Assembly: GCA_027574665.1 (NCBI GenBank)
Contig: CM050655.1
Span: 5,208,001 to 5,272,000, forward strand
Reading direction: 5' to 3'
DNA: 64,000 nt
Origin: Rhynochetos jubatus
Lineage: Eukaryota > Chordata > Aves > Eurypygiformes > Rhynochetidae
The notes beneath the pieces are model-generated. The model was not told the origin of the DNA. It ran no database searches and worked only from the letters and a program-made list of their open reading frames with translations. This document shows positions 24,701 to 37,800 of the stretch, in pieces. The stretch's first letter is position 1. Each line of letters starts with the position of its first letter. Made by a program: the position numbers and the translations under genes.

Positions 24701-26939
24701 CCTTGTGCTGGCGTGGAAGAGCAGGAAGAAGGGGAGCCGATAAAGTAGGAAGCAGATAGGGATCGAAGGATGGGAATAATGCACGAGTCATCAAGCTGAG
24801 TTTGCTCTGACGGGTGGGATGCCATGTATGTTGGCGTGCCGGGTACGTTTGGCTCTGGGGCGAGTTTGTAAACATTCATGTAAGATCCCCAGTTTCCACA
24901 TGCAAACAAAACGTAACCGGGCTGTTTAAGTGCAGGGAAGTTTGGGCACTGCCTTGGGAATTTGTGTTGATGTTCGGATGCTGGCAGTTCCTTTGAGTAA
25001 GAGCTTGGAAGTGCATTAGCCAGCAGCTGCCATCTTGTCCTCAACCTTTTCTGCCAGCACCGAAGAAAGGGTGCTTAAAAAGGGCTGCAGTGCATTGTGG
25101 AGAACACCACTTGGGCTAAAGGGTTTGCACAGCTGACATCAGAGATGTCTGTGGGATGTATGTAGAAACTTTTCAAGGGGTGAGTTGCTTATTAAAGAGT
25201 CATACTGCATCTGCGTGATAAGATGTGGGGAATTCAAGTGACGTGGGTTGGGTACAGGGCATTGCGCCGGGCTGGGAGGCTTGTGGAGATCTCTCCTTGC
25301 ACAGAGCAAGCCGTCGTGCCATGACGTATGTGCGCAAACCTGGAAGCATCCTTCCCTCTGAAGGTCATCTGTGTGCAAGTTTTAGTCGTTATCGCTGATG
25401 TGTATGCTGTGACGCCAGATGGAGAACGTCAGAAGGTCTTGAGTGACGTCCTGACGTCCTAGGGAGAAAGAAAGTCTCCACCTCTAGCAGTCCTGTCACT
25501 TGTGTGGCTTCACCAGTGAGTAGGAGACCCTGGTCCTTTAAAACACGTGCCCGAGGAGTGAAATGAGAGACACAACAGAAACTACTGGGGCGGAAAACTC
25601 CAAATGGCGTGGAAGTAATGTGTAAAGTGTCCTGGAGATAACAGTCATTTCCACCAGGCAAAACTTGGGCTCTTTCTGGAAGGATACTGCAGCAAGGAGG
25701 GGGAGCAGCTGGAAAATTAGAAATAGTCATGCTGTTCTGACCAGCGCAGTGGCTGGGGTAGTTGAAGGGGACAGGGAAATGCAGAAAGAGGAGAAAACAG
25801 CAGATTTACAGCTGAAAGGAAAGCTAGTGTGGGGCAGTAAGCAATTCAGTGCCTCCGTGGAGGAGCTGACTTGCTGGGAAAATAAGACTGCTGGAGTCTA
25901 AGAAATAATCTTGGACCAGAAGAAGAGAAGAGGTACAGGATCTAGGACCACACAGGCAAAGTGGGGAGCGGTAACTCAGACACATCAGTCATCATTCCCC
26001 TTGGGGAAAAAAGGGGGATGAGGACGATCATCCTCACTCGCTGAGCTCCTGAGCAGTCCCGGGACCCAGGCACGCTCCAGGGTGCTCCATAGGAGTTTCT
26101 TCATATGGGTGCTGAGATCCGCTCTCTGCCCATCCCATTATTGCGTGTGACTGTCCCAGACCCAATCCCCAAGGTCAGGATGATGTCTGAGCTCAGGATG
26201 GCCAATGCCGAGGGTTGACAGCTCCTTGGGATGCCCTCGGTTCTCCTGGCAGCAAGCGACCGGGTTGCTCAGAGTGGACCTGCTTCCTCCGGAGCAGAGG
26301 CGGTGGCTTGTGGTCCCACAGCATCTCTTGCTGCAACTGAGGCTTGGGCTGAAAAGCTGCTCTTTTCCAGGGGGCTGGGGATGCCTGAGCAGGGTGTTCG
26401 AGCCCAGCCCTTCCAGTATAATTACACTTACGCATCTGGGCAGCAGATGGTTTCAAGGTCTATTCCTTGTCCCCGGCAAGAGGAAGGGCACTTGGCTGCC
26501 AGAGACGGGTAGAGGAGCGAAGAGCTGATGAATGTGACCTGCTAGCAATTAGTTTTTGTTCTATCTCTCTCTCCTCCCATTACGATATTCTCCCAGAAGC
26601 CTGGGACGTAACTTATCCTGTGCCAGCCAGCAAAAGCCGCATCCCCTCCCTCTGCATCCCTGTTTGGCTTACCTCTCTCTCCACCAAAAATGTATTCTTT
26701 TTACCCATGTAATCGTGTGGTTTGTTGTTTTAGGCACCTTCTTCAATCGTGCTGTCTAAATTAAAGCATGATTAAGGTCATAGAGAAGCGCAGGATGCTG
26801 AGGGACGGTGCCCCAGTCGCTGCTGTCTGGGGATATGGGCTCTTTTCAACCTGGGGTAACTGCTCAGCAGCAGACCTGCAAGGTGGGCACGTTAGCATCC
26901 TCGCTCGGTGCAGCTAGAGCTGGCAGGAGAGGTTTGCCA

Positions 26940-27300
26940 AAGCATTTTTTTCAATAAAAGTGCTGGTTTTAATTAAGATGGAAATATTTAGGAAAAATAT
27001 TGCCGTTTTGACAGCAAAGCTGAGTAGAAATAGCGTTTCAAAAGACCAATAAAAATCGCTCTTGCAATAGATTCATTCCAATTTCTTTTTCAGAATTGCA
27101 TTTTGTGTTTTATTACTTTGTAATGTGTCAGTGACAGTCATGTATAATAAGCTTTCTCCTGCTGGTCATACTTTGTGATAAAATAATAGACTAAATCAGT
27201 CTCTCTCTTTTTAAAATATTTATGTGTGAACTGAACTGTTTGTATCAGTTTCAAACTATTTTCATAACAAATGGGAGAAACTCGATCTAGGAAGAAATTT
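26940..27300. promoter_or_regulatory. Candidate conserved noncoding block (intron 6)
   Basis: Some 350 bp of AT-rich, low-CpG sequence contain ttttaattaag, several aataaaa motifs, gtgataaaataatagac and a ttaaaatattta stretch. No repeat family or coding potential is seen. It resembles typical vertebrate conserved intronic elements in composition; function is inferred only. Confidence 0.22.
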
Positions 27301-30300
27301 CAATCAGTATTAGGCAGCTATTGCTTAATTTGAACCATTAATTGCAGTTGAAACTTAAAGTGTGGTTGATTTATTTTGTCCATGTGAATAATGAAGAGAG
27401 CAGAAAACCCAAATATAGGGTTCAAGGCAATTTTTTGGGTGGTTTTCTTGCCTCCCCGCTGTCCCTTTCCCGACTCCTGCTGCCTTTCTGTCACTCTGCC
27501 TTGCTCTCCGAGTGCTCTTTTTTTCAGCACGAGCAGCTCGTGAGGCGGTTTTGTGCACGCGCGTGCTTGCCTGGGCGTGCAAAGGGTCTCGGCGCGTAGC
27601 CGTGCAAGCCAGCTCCGTGTCCTAATGTCGTACGTCTCCAAATGATTAGCGGAAGCATGAAGAGGGGCACGGCTGGAAGGAGCGAGCTGGTATTCAAGGA
27701 GGAAAAAAGGGGTTTGTAACCAGTTGGCTCATCTAAGCAATGTGTTTTAGCACTTCTGAGTTCGTTTCCAAGGGGGGAAAGATGTAAGTAATTTCCACTA
27801 ATTAGTAAATCTTTATTTAGAGGTAAGTTTACCCTTTATTTCGGGTAAGCAACCCTCTGAGCTTTGGAGGAAGAGGGACCTGCCTCTGCTTCCTACCACA
27901 ACCAGACCTTGACTAGCAACCTGAATGGGGAACGATTTCTGCTGTGCGTGTGATTTGGAGGACCCCAAACCTACACGGGTCAGCGACTACTGAGCCAGCA
28001 TTTGGAAAATCACTCTATTAAACGTGCCGGAAACACACGGCCATATGTGTGTGTGCAGATTTCTCAGCTTCCCAGGAGAAAAAGCTGCCCTTTCCGAGTT
28101 GTGCTGCCCGTGCCTTGCCTTTGAGGTGGGCTGAGAGGGTTAAAGCATAAAGCCGTTCCACTGCAGTGGTTAGCTGATGGCCCGTGAAGCATCGCAGGGG
28201 TTCTCAGCTGGCTGGTGAAATAGCAGGACAGGTGGATATTTTGTTTTCCCATATGTAAGTTGTGCATTTGGGGAAGGAAATTTTGCCAAGAGACTGTTTC
28301 TTCTGGAAAGAGCCCCTGAGGACTACGGCACTGCGGTTCATTCCAGTCCTTGCAGTCAGCAGGGACGTGGGTGCTGGAGCTAAAGACAGGGTGTCGTGCG
28401 GGTGGGGTTGTCTCTGCCCTGCAGCGTTGCCTCTGGGCACATCTACCTTGCGTGCAAACTCCTGCTCAGGTCTGAGGGCTGCCTGGGGATGGGTTGGGAG
28501 AAAGCTGGGAGCCTGGATCCTCCTAACGTGGGTGGGCCAGCCTGGTATCCCACCACATACCACAGGAGGAGCTTCTCTGCAAGGCTTTCCCTTGGTGACC
28601 CCAGTTCTGAGGGACTTGGACACAAGACCTACCCCTATCTGCAGGGCAAATGGTACTTTTGCAGCCAGGTTGCACCTCCAAAGCATGTGCTTCATCATCC
28701 GTCCTTCATCCTCATCTTAACTGGTGTCTTGCTGTGCACTCGCACGTCGTCTTTGATGGGCTCAGAAGACACCAGGCGGTCACCTCTTCTCTGGAAGACG
28801 GCGGACCATTTTTTCACTTTTAATTTTATGAACATTGTCTTCTTAATTGCGAGCACCTCTGAAGAGTGTAAGTGGCTGCGTTGTGCTGACCCGTCTCTGT
28901 GGGGCACATAGGGTGTGTTTGGTGGTCCATGTGCAACTCAGGCAGCAGCGATGGTGCTTTCTTCTTGCTCCTAATGTGCATCTCTGAGGAGCTTGATGCT
29001 CTGGGGCTTGGGGGCTCAAGAGGCAAGAAAGGAGCCCAATCTCCCACAGGAAGGATGAGGAGACAAGGAAAGGAGGAGGCATGCTAGAGGAGACCTTCAG
29101 GAAAGGTGGGTGGCAGGAACAGGAGAGCCAAGTCTCACGCTGGCTGTCAGTCACATCCCTTCTGCACGTTTGCGCTTGAGGCCAGGCTGTGATAGGCATG
29201 CTTTTTTGGGGGGAGGGGTTTGGTTAAAAAGCCTCATCGAAGCGTTATGGAATGAGAATGTGAAGGGTAATTGAGCTGAAAGCCATTCTCTTCCTGCAGC
29301 CTGCACCACAGGACCCGCTGAAGCTCCAGCCTGGGAATCCCACTGGAAGAGGGAGAGCTGGGGGGGACCACACCCTTGGCTCCTCAGCCACCCCCCTGTG
29401 CCCAGTTCTTGCAGGCGGGAGTAAGAGATGCTCCCTATAGGGGTGACGTGAAGGAGAAGCCAGTCTGGTGACAGATTGAAGCTTTAGTGTGAAACAAGCA
29501 CAGAAAGGTAAATAGGTTCCTGAGCTGCAATCTCCATTCTCGCAGGCATCGGTACGCTCTCCGAAAGAGTCCCCACGGCTTGGACAGCATCTTCCTGCAT
29601 CTGACCGTGGTCACGTCCTCCCACCGCAGCCCTTCCCCATGCAGGATGTCCAGGTGGAGCCCCACCAACCTGCCCCCCGTCCCATCCCCGTGACACCTGT
29701 TGGGCAAATGCCACCCGTGCATGGAAAGCCCTCGCTGGCATGGCCAAACGGGTGATATATTTGAATAATTGGAAGGACTAGATTAATATAAATAAAAAAA
29801 GAGGGACCTGGCTACTCAGGATGAACGTAATTATTAAACACGATTGCAAGATGTTAGTCACCGCTCTGGTCCCCTGCCTCTCTAATGGAGGGAGTATGTG
29901 GAAGCGGATGGGGAGTTGGAGAGCTGCTGACGTGACCTCAAGGAGGGAATTAGTAGAAGACTCCTCCGTTTTGGACCCCCAGCACAGCGATGGCGTGAAG
30001 AGCACGGCCCGACTGCGTTCCTTGTCGTGCGTTATTGATTGCTGAACAGGCGCAGTTAAGTGCCTCTCATTAATATTTGTTTTGGTCTTTTCCCTGAATT
30101 CCAATGAGTGGAGGAGATGCTTCTTATCTCTCTCCTGCAGGTTTTCTTTCTAGAGGATTCCTCTGGCTGGTGACAAACCTGGGCTTTGTAGCCGCTTGCC
30201 CTGCTTTTTTGGGAGGAGGGGATGAGTTAGTAGATGATACGAAATCTTGGGAAGTCTGCAGAAAGTAAGTGAGGAACCCAAACTAACACAAAACTCAGAG

Positions 30301-32195
30301 GCAAAAATGCTCTGCTAGTGTCGTAGAGATGAAATACGGGTTTCCAGGCTCATCTGGCTTTGTAAATCTCTTAAAAATGACCATTTGGACACAGAGGTCT
30401 TGTTGACTAAACTTTGAAACATGTGAGCAAGGGCGAATAGTGTGAGCTGCAGAGCAGGTACCCAGGGACTGCTGCTCAGTCAGTGCTTTTGTAGCTGATT
30501 TTGTGGTTTCAAATTGAGAGCAGAGGCTGTGGTTAGTGGGCGTATTGTCTGTATCCTCTGGTCTGTCGTCGTGACTTTGGTCCTTAAGTATCTCCATCAC
30601 CTACAAGATGGCTTTCTCTCCCTTTCCATTCAGCTTTCTGTTCTGGAGATGAGACCTGGTTTGTGTGTTCCCATGACGGCTGGCCATCTCTCGCTTACTA
30701 TTTTTGACAAAAGCCTGCATCTCAGCGTCACGCTGTGGTGGTGCCGCTCTGGCATCACGCCTGTTCATATCAGATATTGCTTTTGAGGCAGTCTGCCATG
30801 GCCACACGTGTCGGGAACCTGCCTGCAAAGGTTTCTCACTTCAGCTGCTCAGTTTGCCTCCCAGAACAACCACCTTCTTGCAGAGCAAGGCACGGAGGAG
30901 GTTGTCCCACCTAGCTGTCTCACGTGCCATTTGAACATCCTAGGTCTGCAGTGCATCCCCCTATTCTCTCCTCTATCCCTAACCTTAGAGTGCAGTGGAT
31001 GACTCCACTTTGCGTTCTGTACCCCTTCTCCCAGGCAGCGGGCAACTCTGGATGGCTACATGGGTCTGGACTGTTGGCTTACAGCCAGTCTCTTCAACTA
31101 AGTTACAAAAGGGCTTTCTGAAACATGGCTGTAGCTTAAATAGGGCAAAGCACTATTTCTTTCTGTCTTGTATAATAATGCCTTGTTTGTTAGGCTTGAC
31201 TTAACCTCAGCTGGTCCACCCAAAGCTATTGAAATGATTTTGAGCAGCAGTTTCTATCTATTCAGGTTGTGCTCCCAGACTCTTAGGTGCAACTCCTGAA
31301 ATGAAAGATTTCTGGTGTGCCCACACGCAGTGAAGAGAGCTATTTTGATGTGGTCGCTTCTCTGGCTTTGCAATGGAGAGCTGGGTTCAGATCTGGGATG
31401 AAGTGATGTTAGAGTCCATCGAGCATGAGAAACTGCATTTGTTTGTGGGTTATAAATGAAGACCTGTCAAAAACCTTTTTAAGCAGTGACAGAAGTTTTC
31501 TTTTTCATGATACATTTAACTTAAAGACTTGCCCTCTTAAGGAGACTTGACTCTTCTCTTCCTCCCTTTCTCAGAGTTCAGAAAAATATGGTGGGCAAAA
31601 GTTGCTCTTCTCCTTTCCCTCTGTCTCCCTATCCATTCTGTGGGGTGTTTGGATCCTTTGGGGTGCTCTTCCTTCTGGAAAACAGTGTGGCCAGGAATGA
31701 AGGGGGAGATGTGCACTGGGAGAGAGGGGAATGGGACGTGGTGCTTGAAACAAGTGTTTTACCAGTTTCTTGTGGGGAAAAGGGTGCTGGTTATTTCCAT
31801 TGATTTGGTGTCAAGAGATGTTTTTCAAAGAGTAAATGTGTTTATAGGATTTCTGTCCTTTTGTTGTAAGAAGTAGGGCATTGTTCTTGGACTCAGGAGC
31901 TTACTAGAGGGTGTCACATCAGTTCTTCATGTTGCAACCCCATTCCCAGGTGTGCTATGCAGGTGGCATGTGAAAAACGGTATTGCTCCTTTTATTCAGT
32001 GCAGGCTCCAGATGGGCACTGGGAAGCTGCTCTTGGGCACCATAGTCCAACTTGCGTGCTCCTGGCCGTGTCCGTGGCTTCCTTTTGAGTGGCTGAAACA
32101 TCTGCCTGGCTGTGGGTTTAGAAATATGACACGGCTGGACATGTACAGAATACAAAGGGGTAGTCAGAGTGGATGGGATTGGTTTTCTTGCCCTG

Positions 32196-32210
32196 CCCCC
32201 CCCCCCCCCC
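32196..32210. repeat. Poly(C) tract, 15 bases
   Basis: Fifteen consecutive C (G15 on the minus strand) lie in intron 6. Such pure C runs are uncommon and are prone to length error in sequencing, so the exact count may be unreliable. Confidence 0.85.
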
Positions 32211-34113
32211 AGCTCAAGAGTTGTCTTAAAGCATTTGTGGGGTAGGTAAGAAATTGTCACAACCAGCGTTTTCATACAGATTCAGGAATGTGAACGCTTC
32301 CCTCTCCACCCAGAGATGAAATACCATGGGAGAAGAGAGGACTGGGATGTGGGCTGGTGGGTGTCAGCCTCTATGCAAAGAGGTTTTAGGTCCACCTGTG
32401 CCATGATTGTGGGGAAGATTCATGCCTTTATCTTCCTCTTGTTTCTGTCAGTCTTTCATTACCACTCCTGGGGAAAACTGGTGTAGTTTGCAGCTTTCCT
32501 GGCCTTCCTTAGGCCACCTGGTTGCAGTGATGTCCTACAAATAACCAGCAGAAATGCTTTATGGAAGGAGATGTTCATCTCCGGTTGTTCAACTACCCGA
32601 GGAGGGGTCAGTAGCAGGGGAGAGAGTTGTCCCTGGGAGAGAAGTCTCCAGCTTCTCCTGGTCCATGTAGGGCAACGGGCTGGCGTTAGGTGAAACAACA
32701 GCCACAGGTTTGATATCCTTAGCTACATGCTTCCATGACCATATATTTCACGACCTGTACAAGGTCTGTCACAGCTGAGCACCAAGATTTAAAATAACTC
32801 AGATAACATAACCCAATAGAAGACAACAGTTCCTTCCGAACCCTTGGGGCTGACCCACAGTCTTACACAAAAGTGACTGCAGCCAGATGAGAATGAATCA
32901 AACTAAAATGAAACACCAGCCCTTTGCATCCCCTTAGCACATCTGACACTCAAAGTTAAACAGATCCTGCTTTAAAAGGATCTTAAATGCAAGGTGGCAG
33001 GAAGAGCTCAGCCAGCTATGTGTCAGCCTCCTTCCTTCACGGCTGGTGAGTGCAAATCTCTGGGAAGACCAGCATGGCTGCTGCTCAGGGCATTTAGATT
33101 GACTTGGAGAGAAGGTGGTGGTCCTGTGTTTCCTTTTGTGTGCTCCGGGATGAACCAGACCCTCTCCTGAGGAAGCTGCACCACTGTAAAGAGTATTTGT
33201 GTTCCTGCAGCTCCTTAAAGGACTGATGTCACTTGTGCCCCCATGAGATGCTCAGGCCGCTGGACACCGTCGGTCTTTGGGCTTCTGGTGCCCCCAGGCA
33301 TGTCTGATTGCTCTAAAGCCTGACCCTTGTAGGTCCCATCACGTTCCCTGCCCCAAGGTGAATGGGGGACCCCAAACGTTTCTTTCCCCCTTCTTCCTTG
33401 CTGTCTTTTTCCAGCAGGGATTTCTCTCACAAAGCTTGCTTGTTACAGGCCGTATATTTTGGGTTGGCATGCCAAAAGTGCTTTCATTTAACAGATCTTT
33501 CATCAGGGTCGATTTTTCTATTGCTTTTTCCCTTTGGGTGTGCTTGAGGGAATTTATTCTCTTTAACAGGTTTATTCCAGTGTCAGGTATTGGCTTTAAA
33601 ACGGGAGCCCTTTGATTTGATGCCTGGAAAATGTATTCCGTTTCTGGTCCCCTCTAGGGACTGGGATGGATGGAAAAGAGAAGGAAACCACCACCTTTCC
33701 TGCCCGTCTAGCAACAGCTTTCTTGTCCTGGTTGTGTTTCACGCTCTCTTTTCTTCCACCGTCCCCAGCAGCTGAGTCACGCCGGTATCCTGCAGAAACC
33801 CTAGTGCAGAAACGGTGCCAGACGTCTCCGTGTATATTTTTAAGCGGCACATCTCTAATTCTTGCAGGTAACCTGCACCGGCGAGGTTAGCCGTTCGCAT
33901 CTCTGCTGGCTGCCGTTCCTGTTTTGGGGGGAGCTGTACGGGTGTTATCAGCCCTAGCAGTGACTGTAGAAATAAGCGGTTTTTTTTCCAGCTCGTGTTG
34001 TGAAGACGGCGATTTCTGTCACAGAAAATGCATGAGCTGAGTGAGGTCTTTGTATGAGGACTTGGGGAATGGGGGGCACGGAGACAGGATTTTTTTTTTT
34101 TTCTCTCTCTCCC

Positions 34114-34211
34114 CTTTATTTCTCCATTATGTTCCTCAAGTCTCGAGTTTCTCATAAACAGAACTAGAAGCAGGGTTTTGGTTTGGTGATTTGGTTAAAT
34201 TGCTAGGAGGG
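34114..34211 (+). repeat. Local direct duplication, copy 1
   Basis: This 98 bp segment recurs 647 bp further on (34761-34858) in the same orientation with no gaps and about 10 mismatches by eye, so about 90% identity. Shared blocks include ctccattatgttcctca and the ~28 bases from tttggtttgg through gttaaattgc. Sequence outside the 98 bp does not match. It could be a local duplication or two copies of an unnamed dispersed repeat. It lies in the middle of intron 6; copy 1 follows a T-rich and TC-rich run at 34091-34114. Confidence 0.85.
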
Positions 34212-34289
34212 ATTAAATTGAGAAATACCCCCAATACATCTCCCTTGAAGCTGAGGGCAAATTTAACCACTGATTCCAGAGCTTCCAAG

Positions 34290-34480
34290 AATGGCTTTGT
34301 CTGAAAATGAATTTTGGCCTCTCAAAGTTCAAACATTTATCCTGAGCCAGAAATACACACAGATTTGCTCTCTAATTTAATAAAGTCATCCAAATAATAT
34401 GATTTCTCCCATAACCATCGTTTATGTTTCACAGCGAAACGATAATGAGAAAGTCATTAGAAGTAATAAACAAAACAAAA
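34290..34480. promoter_or_regulatory. Candidate noncoding element beside the duplication
   Basis: AT-rich sequence between the two duplicate copies holds ctctaatttaataaagtc, ccaaataatatgatttc and cataaccatcgtttatgttt. Low complexity is absent, and no repeat is recognised. Weak support. Confidence 0.18.
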
Positions 34481-34760
34481 CCCACGCAGCAAATCCTTCA
34501 CCGAGCCTGACTGATGGGAAGAAGAGGAGCATTTGAGTCCTAGGCCACAAAATGTTTGCTGGGTGCAGCTGTTTTGAAGTAGATGTGTTCTTGAAACGTT
34601 ATTTGGCTTGTTGCATTTTAATGGGATATTGCTGGCAGGAGCGGGTGGGCACCAACAGTGCACAGGAGCAGGTCTGGGCTTGGGTTAAATTCTGCACCGT
34701 TGCCCGATCCGTGTTTCTGTGTGTATTTCCATTTGGGGTTTTTTACCAGTCATATTTTAC

Positions 34761-34858
34761 CTTTCTTTCTCCATTATGTTCCTCAAATCTCAAGTTTCTC
34801 AGGAATGGAACTAGAAGCAGAGGTTTGGTTTGGTGATTTGGTTAAATTGCAAGGAGGG
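34761..34858 (+). repeat. Local direct duplication, copy 2
   Basis: Partner of the segment at 34114-34211: same strand, same length, no indels, about 90% identical by eye. The differences cluster in the middle (ataaacag in copy 1 against aggaatgg here), while the last 35 bases are nearly identical. No target-site duplication or terminal inverted repeat is evident at the edges. Confidence 0.85.
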
Positions 34859-37800
34859 GTTGAAGCTCTCCCCTCTTGGCTACAACTGATGATTACCGAG
34901 CATCAAATCCTTCCTCCTCATTGTAACTTTGACAGGGTGCTTTTGTTTTAATCTTTTGGGTAAGAGTTGAACTAAGTGTACACTGAATGTGTAGAGAACA
35001 GGAACTGCATCAAGATATCAAAAGTCCTCTCTCTTTTATTTATAACTGTATGTTGGGCTGCAACCTGAAAATTTGTTTCTGGGTTATTTCTTTTCCAGGG
35101 GAATTTTCCTTTGACTTCAGTGGGCCTGCTTAAATTTCAAAGCTCTTTACCATTAGTAGCATTTATTGTTGTTGTATCTCCCTCCCCTTGGGCTGGCCCA
35201 CTTCTGTTGTCCTTTCGCTGCCCAACTTTACACCACTCTCCTTACCATGAAGTTGTTCCGGCACGGACCATGCGAGGTGGCTGGTCTGTATCGCCTTCGT
35301 TTTGGAGTGCTGGGAGGCCAAAGTGGAGGTGGCCAGAGAGCCAGAGGACTGTTGCTGGGGGTCTGCTGTGCTGGGGGGCTGATGCTGTGCCAGGCGCTGA
35401 AGTCCTGCCTCCGGCACAGTGTTTCCAGAACTGACGTCGCTGCGGTTCTTTGGCTGACACTGTAATGCCATTCCAGCTCTGGCATTCATTTTTTTGGCCC
35501 AAAATAGACCGCATCTGTTGCTGCTGAGCTTTCATTCACTGCCTTTCATCTAGGCTTTGGGGGAGGGACAGAATCTTGGGAACAGCTGATATCTGGTGGT
35601 TTGTTGGGGTTGTTGGTCTTCCTTACAGGTCTCATTCACCGGTTTTCTGATTCGAGGGGGCCTTTGTTTAATTTTGTGCTTTCCAAATCACAGTGAAGCC
35701 CAACATAAGCCCAATGTTTTCTTCATTCTCTTAATTATCATTATAAATACAACAATGTGGGCTGCTTTTCTCTGCAAACTGGACACGCTGAGGGCACAGG
35801 TAGATCCCACAGAACCTCTGATGCTTCCAACCATGGCCACTGCACCAACTCTATTTAGCTCCCATGCTTAGAAAATCATGATGGCTGCTCACAGTTGGAG
35901 GATGCAGAGTACCACAAGCCGTGAAAGCCTACATAGGTATGAAATGCCTCCTTAAAACTTATTTTACCTGCTAATACTTGAATTTTCCTTAATTTTAGTG
36001 CTGGTTGCTGTTTTGTTTTAGTCCGTTGACCCTCCCCAGACACTGGGTAGTTCCTATGTGTGCGTAAAGGTTAACCCCCTGCCTTTTGTGAAACTCAAAA
36101 ATGGAAGGGTTGAGTCATCCTGTTCTTCTTTGTTCTGTTTCTTTGAGGGGTTATGTTGTTGTGAAATACAGTCATTTGTCTAGAAAGCTTGCAGGGAAGG
36201 GATGCTGGAAGCAGCAAGGTTTAGCAGTGTGGGAGGTTTGGCTTGGCCAACGTAGGGTTCCAGGAGAGGACATGGAGGAGCTTTCTTCTGCTGTCTGCCT
36301 TTCCCAGCTCCCGCTGTCCTCTGTCCCTCACCCCTGGCCTTCACCATCTTCCTAGCTCCCAGAAGGAGCTCCAAGGGCTGTTTTGTGGGACTGGTGATGC
36401 TGAGCCAGGGTGTACCAAAGCTCCTCCAATCCGGAGACTCCGGCAGCTCCCTCTCTACTCCCAAGAGGGTTCATGAGTCCTTGGCTTTTGATGCTCCTCC
36501 CCTGGCCTGAGCCTAAGTACTAGCAAATATCTCCTCCAATTAAAAAAAAAAAAAGCTCATTTTTGCATTTTTGGTACTTCCTGTATACATTTAATAAAAA
36601 AATAACAGTAATGGAAGAAACTCTGCTGGAAGAAGGTTTCAGAGAGCATGTCTTGCACATTGCTCTTTTCCTGCTGTATAACTCCTGCCCGGACTGATGA
36701 ACTAAATGGTGCAAAACTAGAGATATAACGGCTCGTTTTGAAAAAGAAATAGTACATCCAAGCTGTCCCTGGACAAACTCTTGCCTGCTGACATTTCAAA
36801 AATTGATCTTTTAGGGTCCTACTTACTCCCTTCTTGCTTGCATGGTGATCTCCCTCCTCTCTTCTCCTAAAGGAAAATCTCATTTATGTTTTTACCTTTG
36901 AAAAATGTTTGGTATTTTTAGGTTTTTTGTGGGTTTTTGTTTTTTGTTATTTTTTAAAAAGGAAACCAGAACCAGATGTGCTGCAATGGAGCTGCATGGT
37001 GGGAAGAGGAGAGAGAGTTGTTTCTGGTTTTTACTCATGTTCCCTAAGCAGATATGCTGTGAGCAATTGGCTGTGAGATTCTCTGGCAAAACCATCTGAG
37101 TGGAGAGCAGATTCCTCTGGGAAAACAAGGCTCCTGCATCTCGGCTGCTTTCATCCAGGGGCAAACTCTTGTATTTTGAGCATGCTTAATGTTAAGTTGA
37201 ACATGAGTTTTCCCCCAAGCCAGAGATCAATGTGCAGCCTGTGTTTTCAGCAGAGGGCTGCTGGGTGTGTGAAACCTGTGCCGGGCGAAAAGCTGAAACC
37301 CTCTGAGCTGTGCTTGTTAAAAACGAACTCCCTTGGTGTCGGGAAGGCAAATCTTCAGCTGGAGGTGCCTCACTTGGTGTTTTACAAGAGTCTTGATCCT
37401 AAAGATGCTTTTGGAGGTGTACACCTGCTGAATCAGGGGGGAAAGAAAAGGGAGATTGTTGTTTTAGCTGATTCTCAGATGCTTGGCCATCCCCGGAGAA
37501 CAGGAGGAGAACGTCTCATGTGGATAACGGGTTCTGCTGGGGCTGAAAACAGAAGGAATCATCACCAGGAGATCCCATTAGCTTCCCATAGCTTTATGGA
37601 GAGGTGTAAACCCAGATTTACTCATTTTCTGGGCATGTGGAAGGTTCTGTAGGATGTAACTTGCGTGAGGGAGTTGAGGAAAGGATGGAAATTGCTATTT
37701 AAAAGATGCTGATGGAACACGACTGTCTTTTATAGGAAATAAGGGGAATTGACAAATTGGATTTGTTAATGACTACAGGGATGCTTCAGGTATGCTGGGA

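Noticed and set aside
26390-26412. tRNA-like B box (gtgttcgagcccagc)
   Set aside because: No A box, cloverleaf stems or T-run terminator at the right spacing.
36905-37099. Hydrophobic Phe-rich + strand frame (MFGIFRFFVGF...)
   Set aside because: It comes from a T-rich run at 36908-36955 in intron 6, not from coding sequence.
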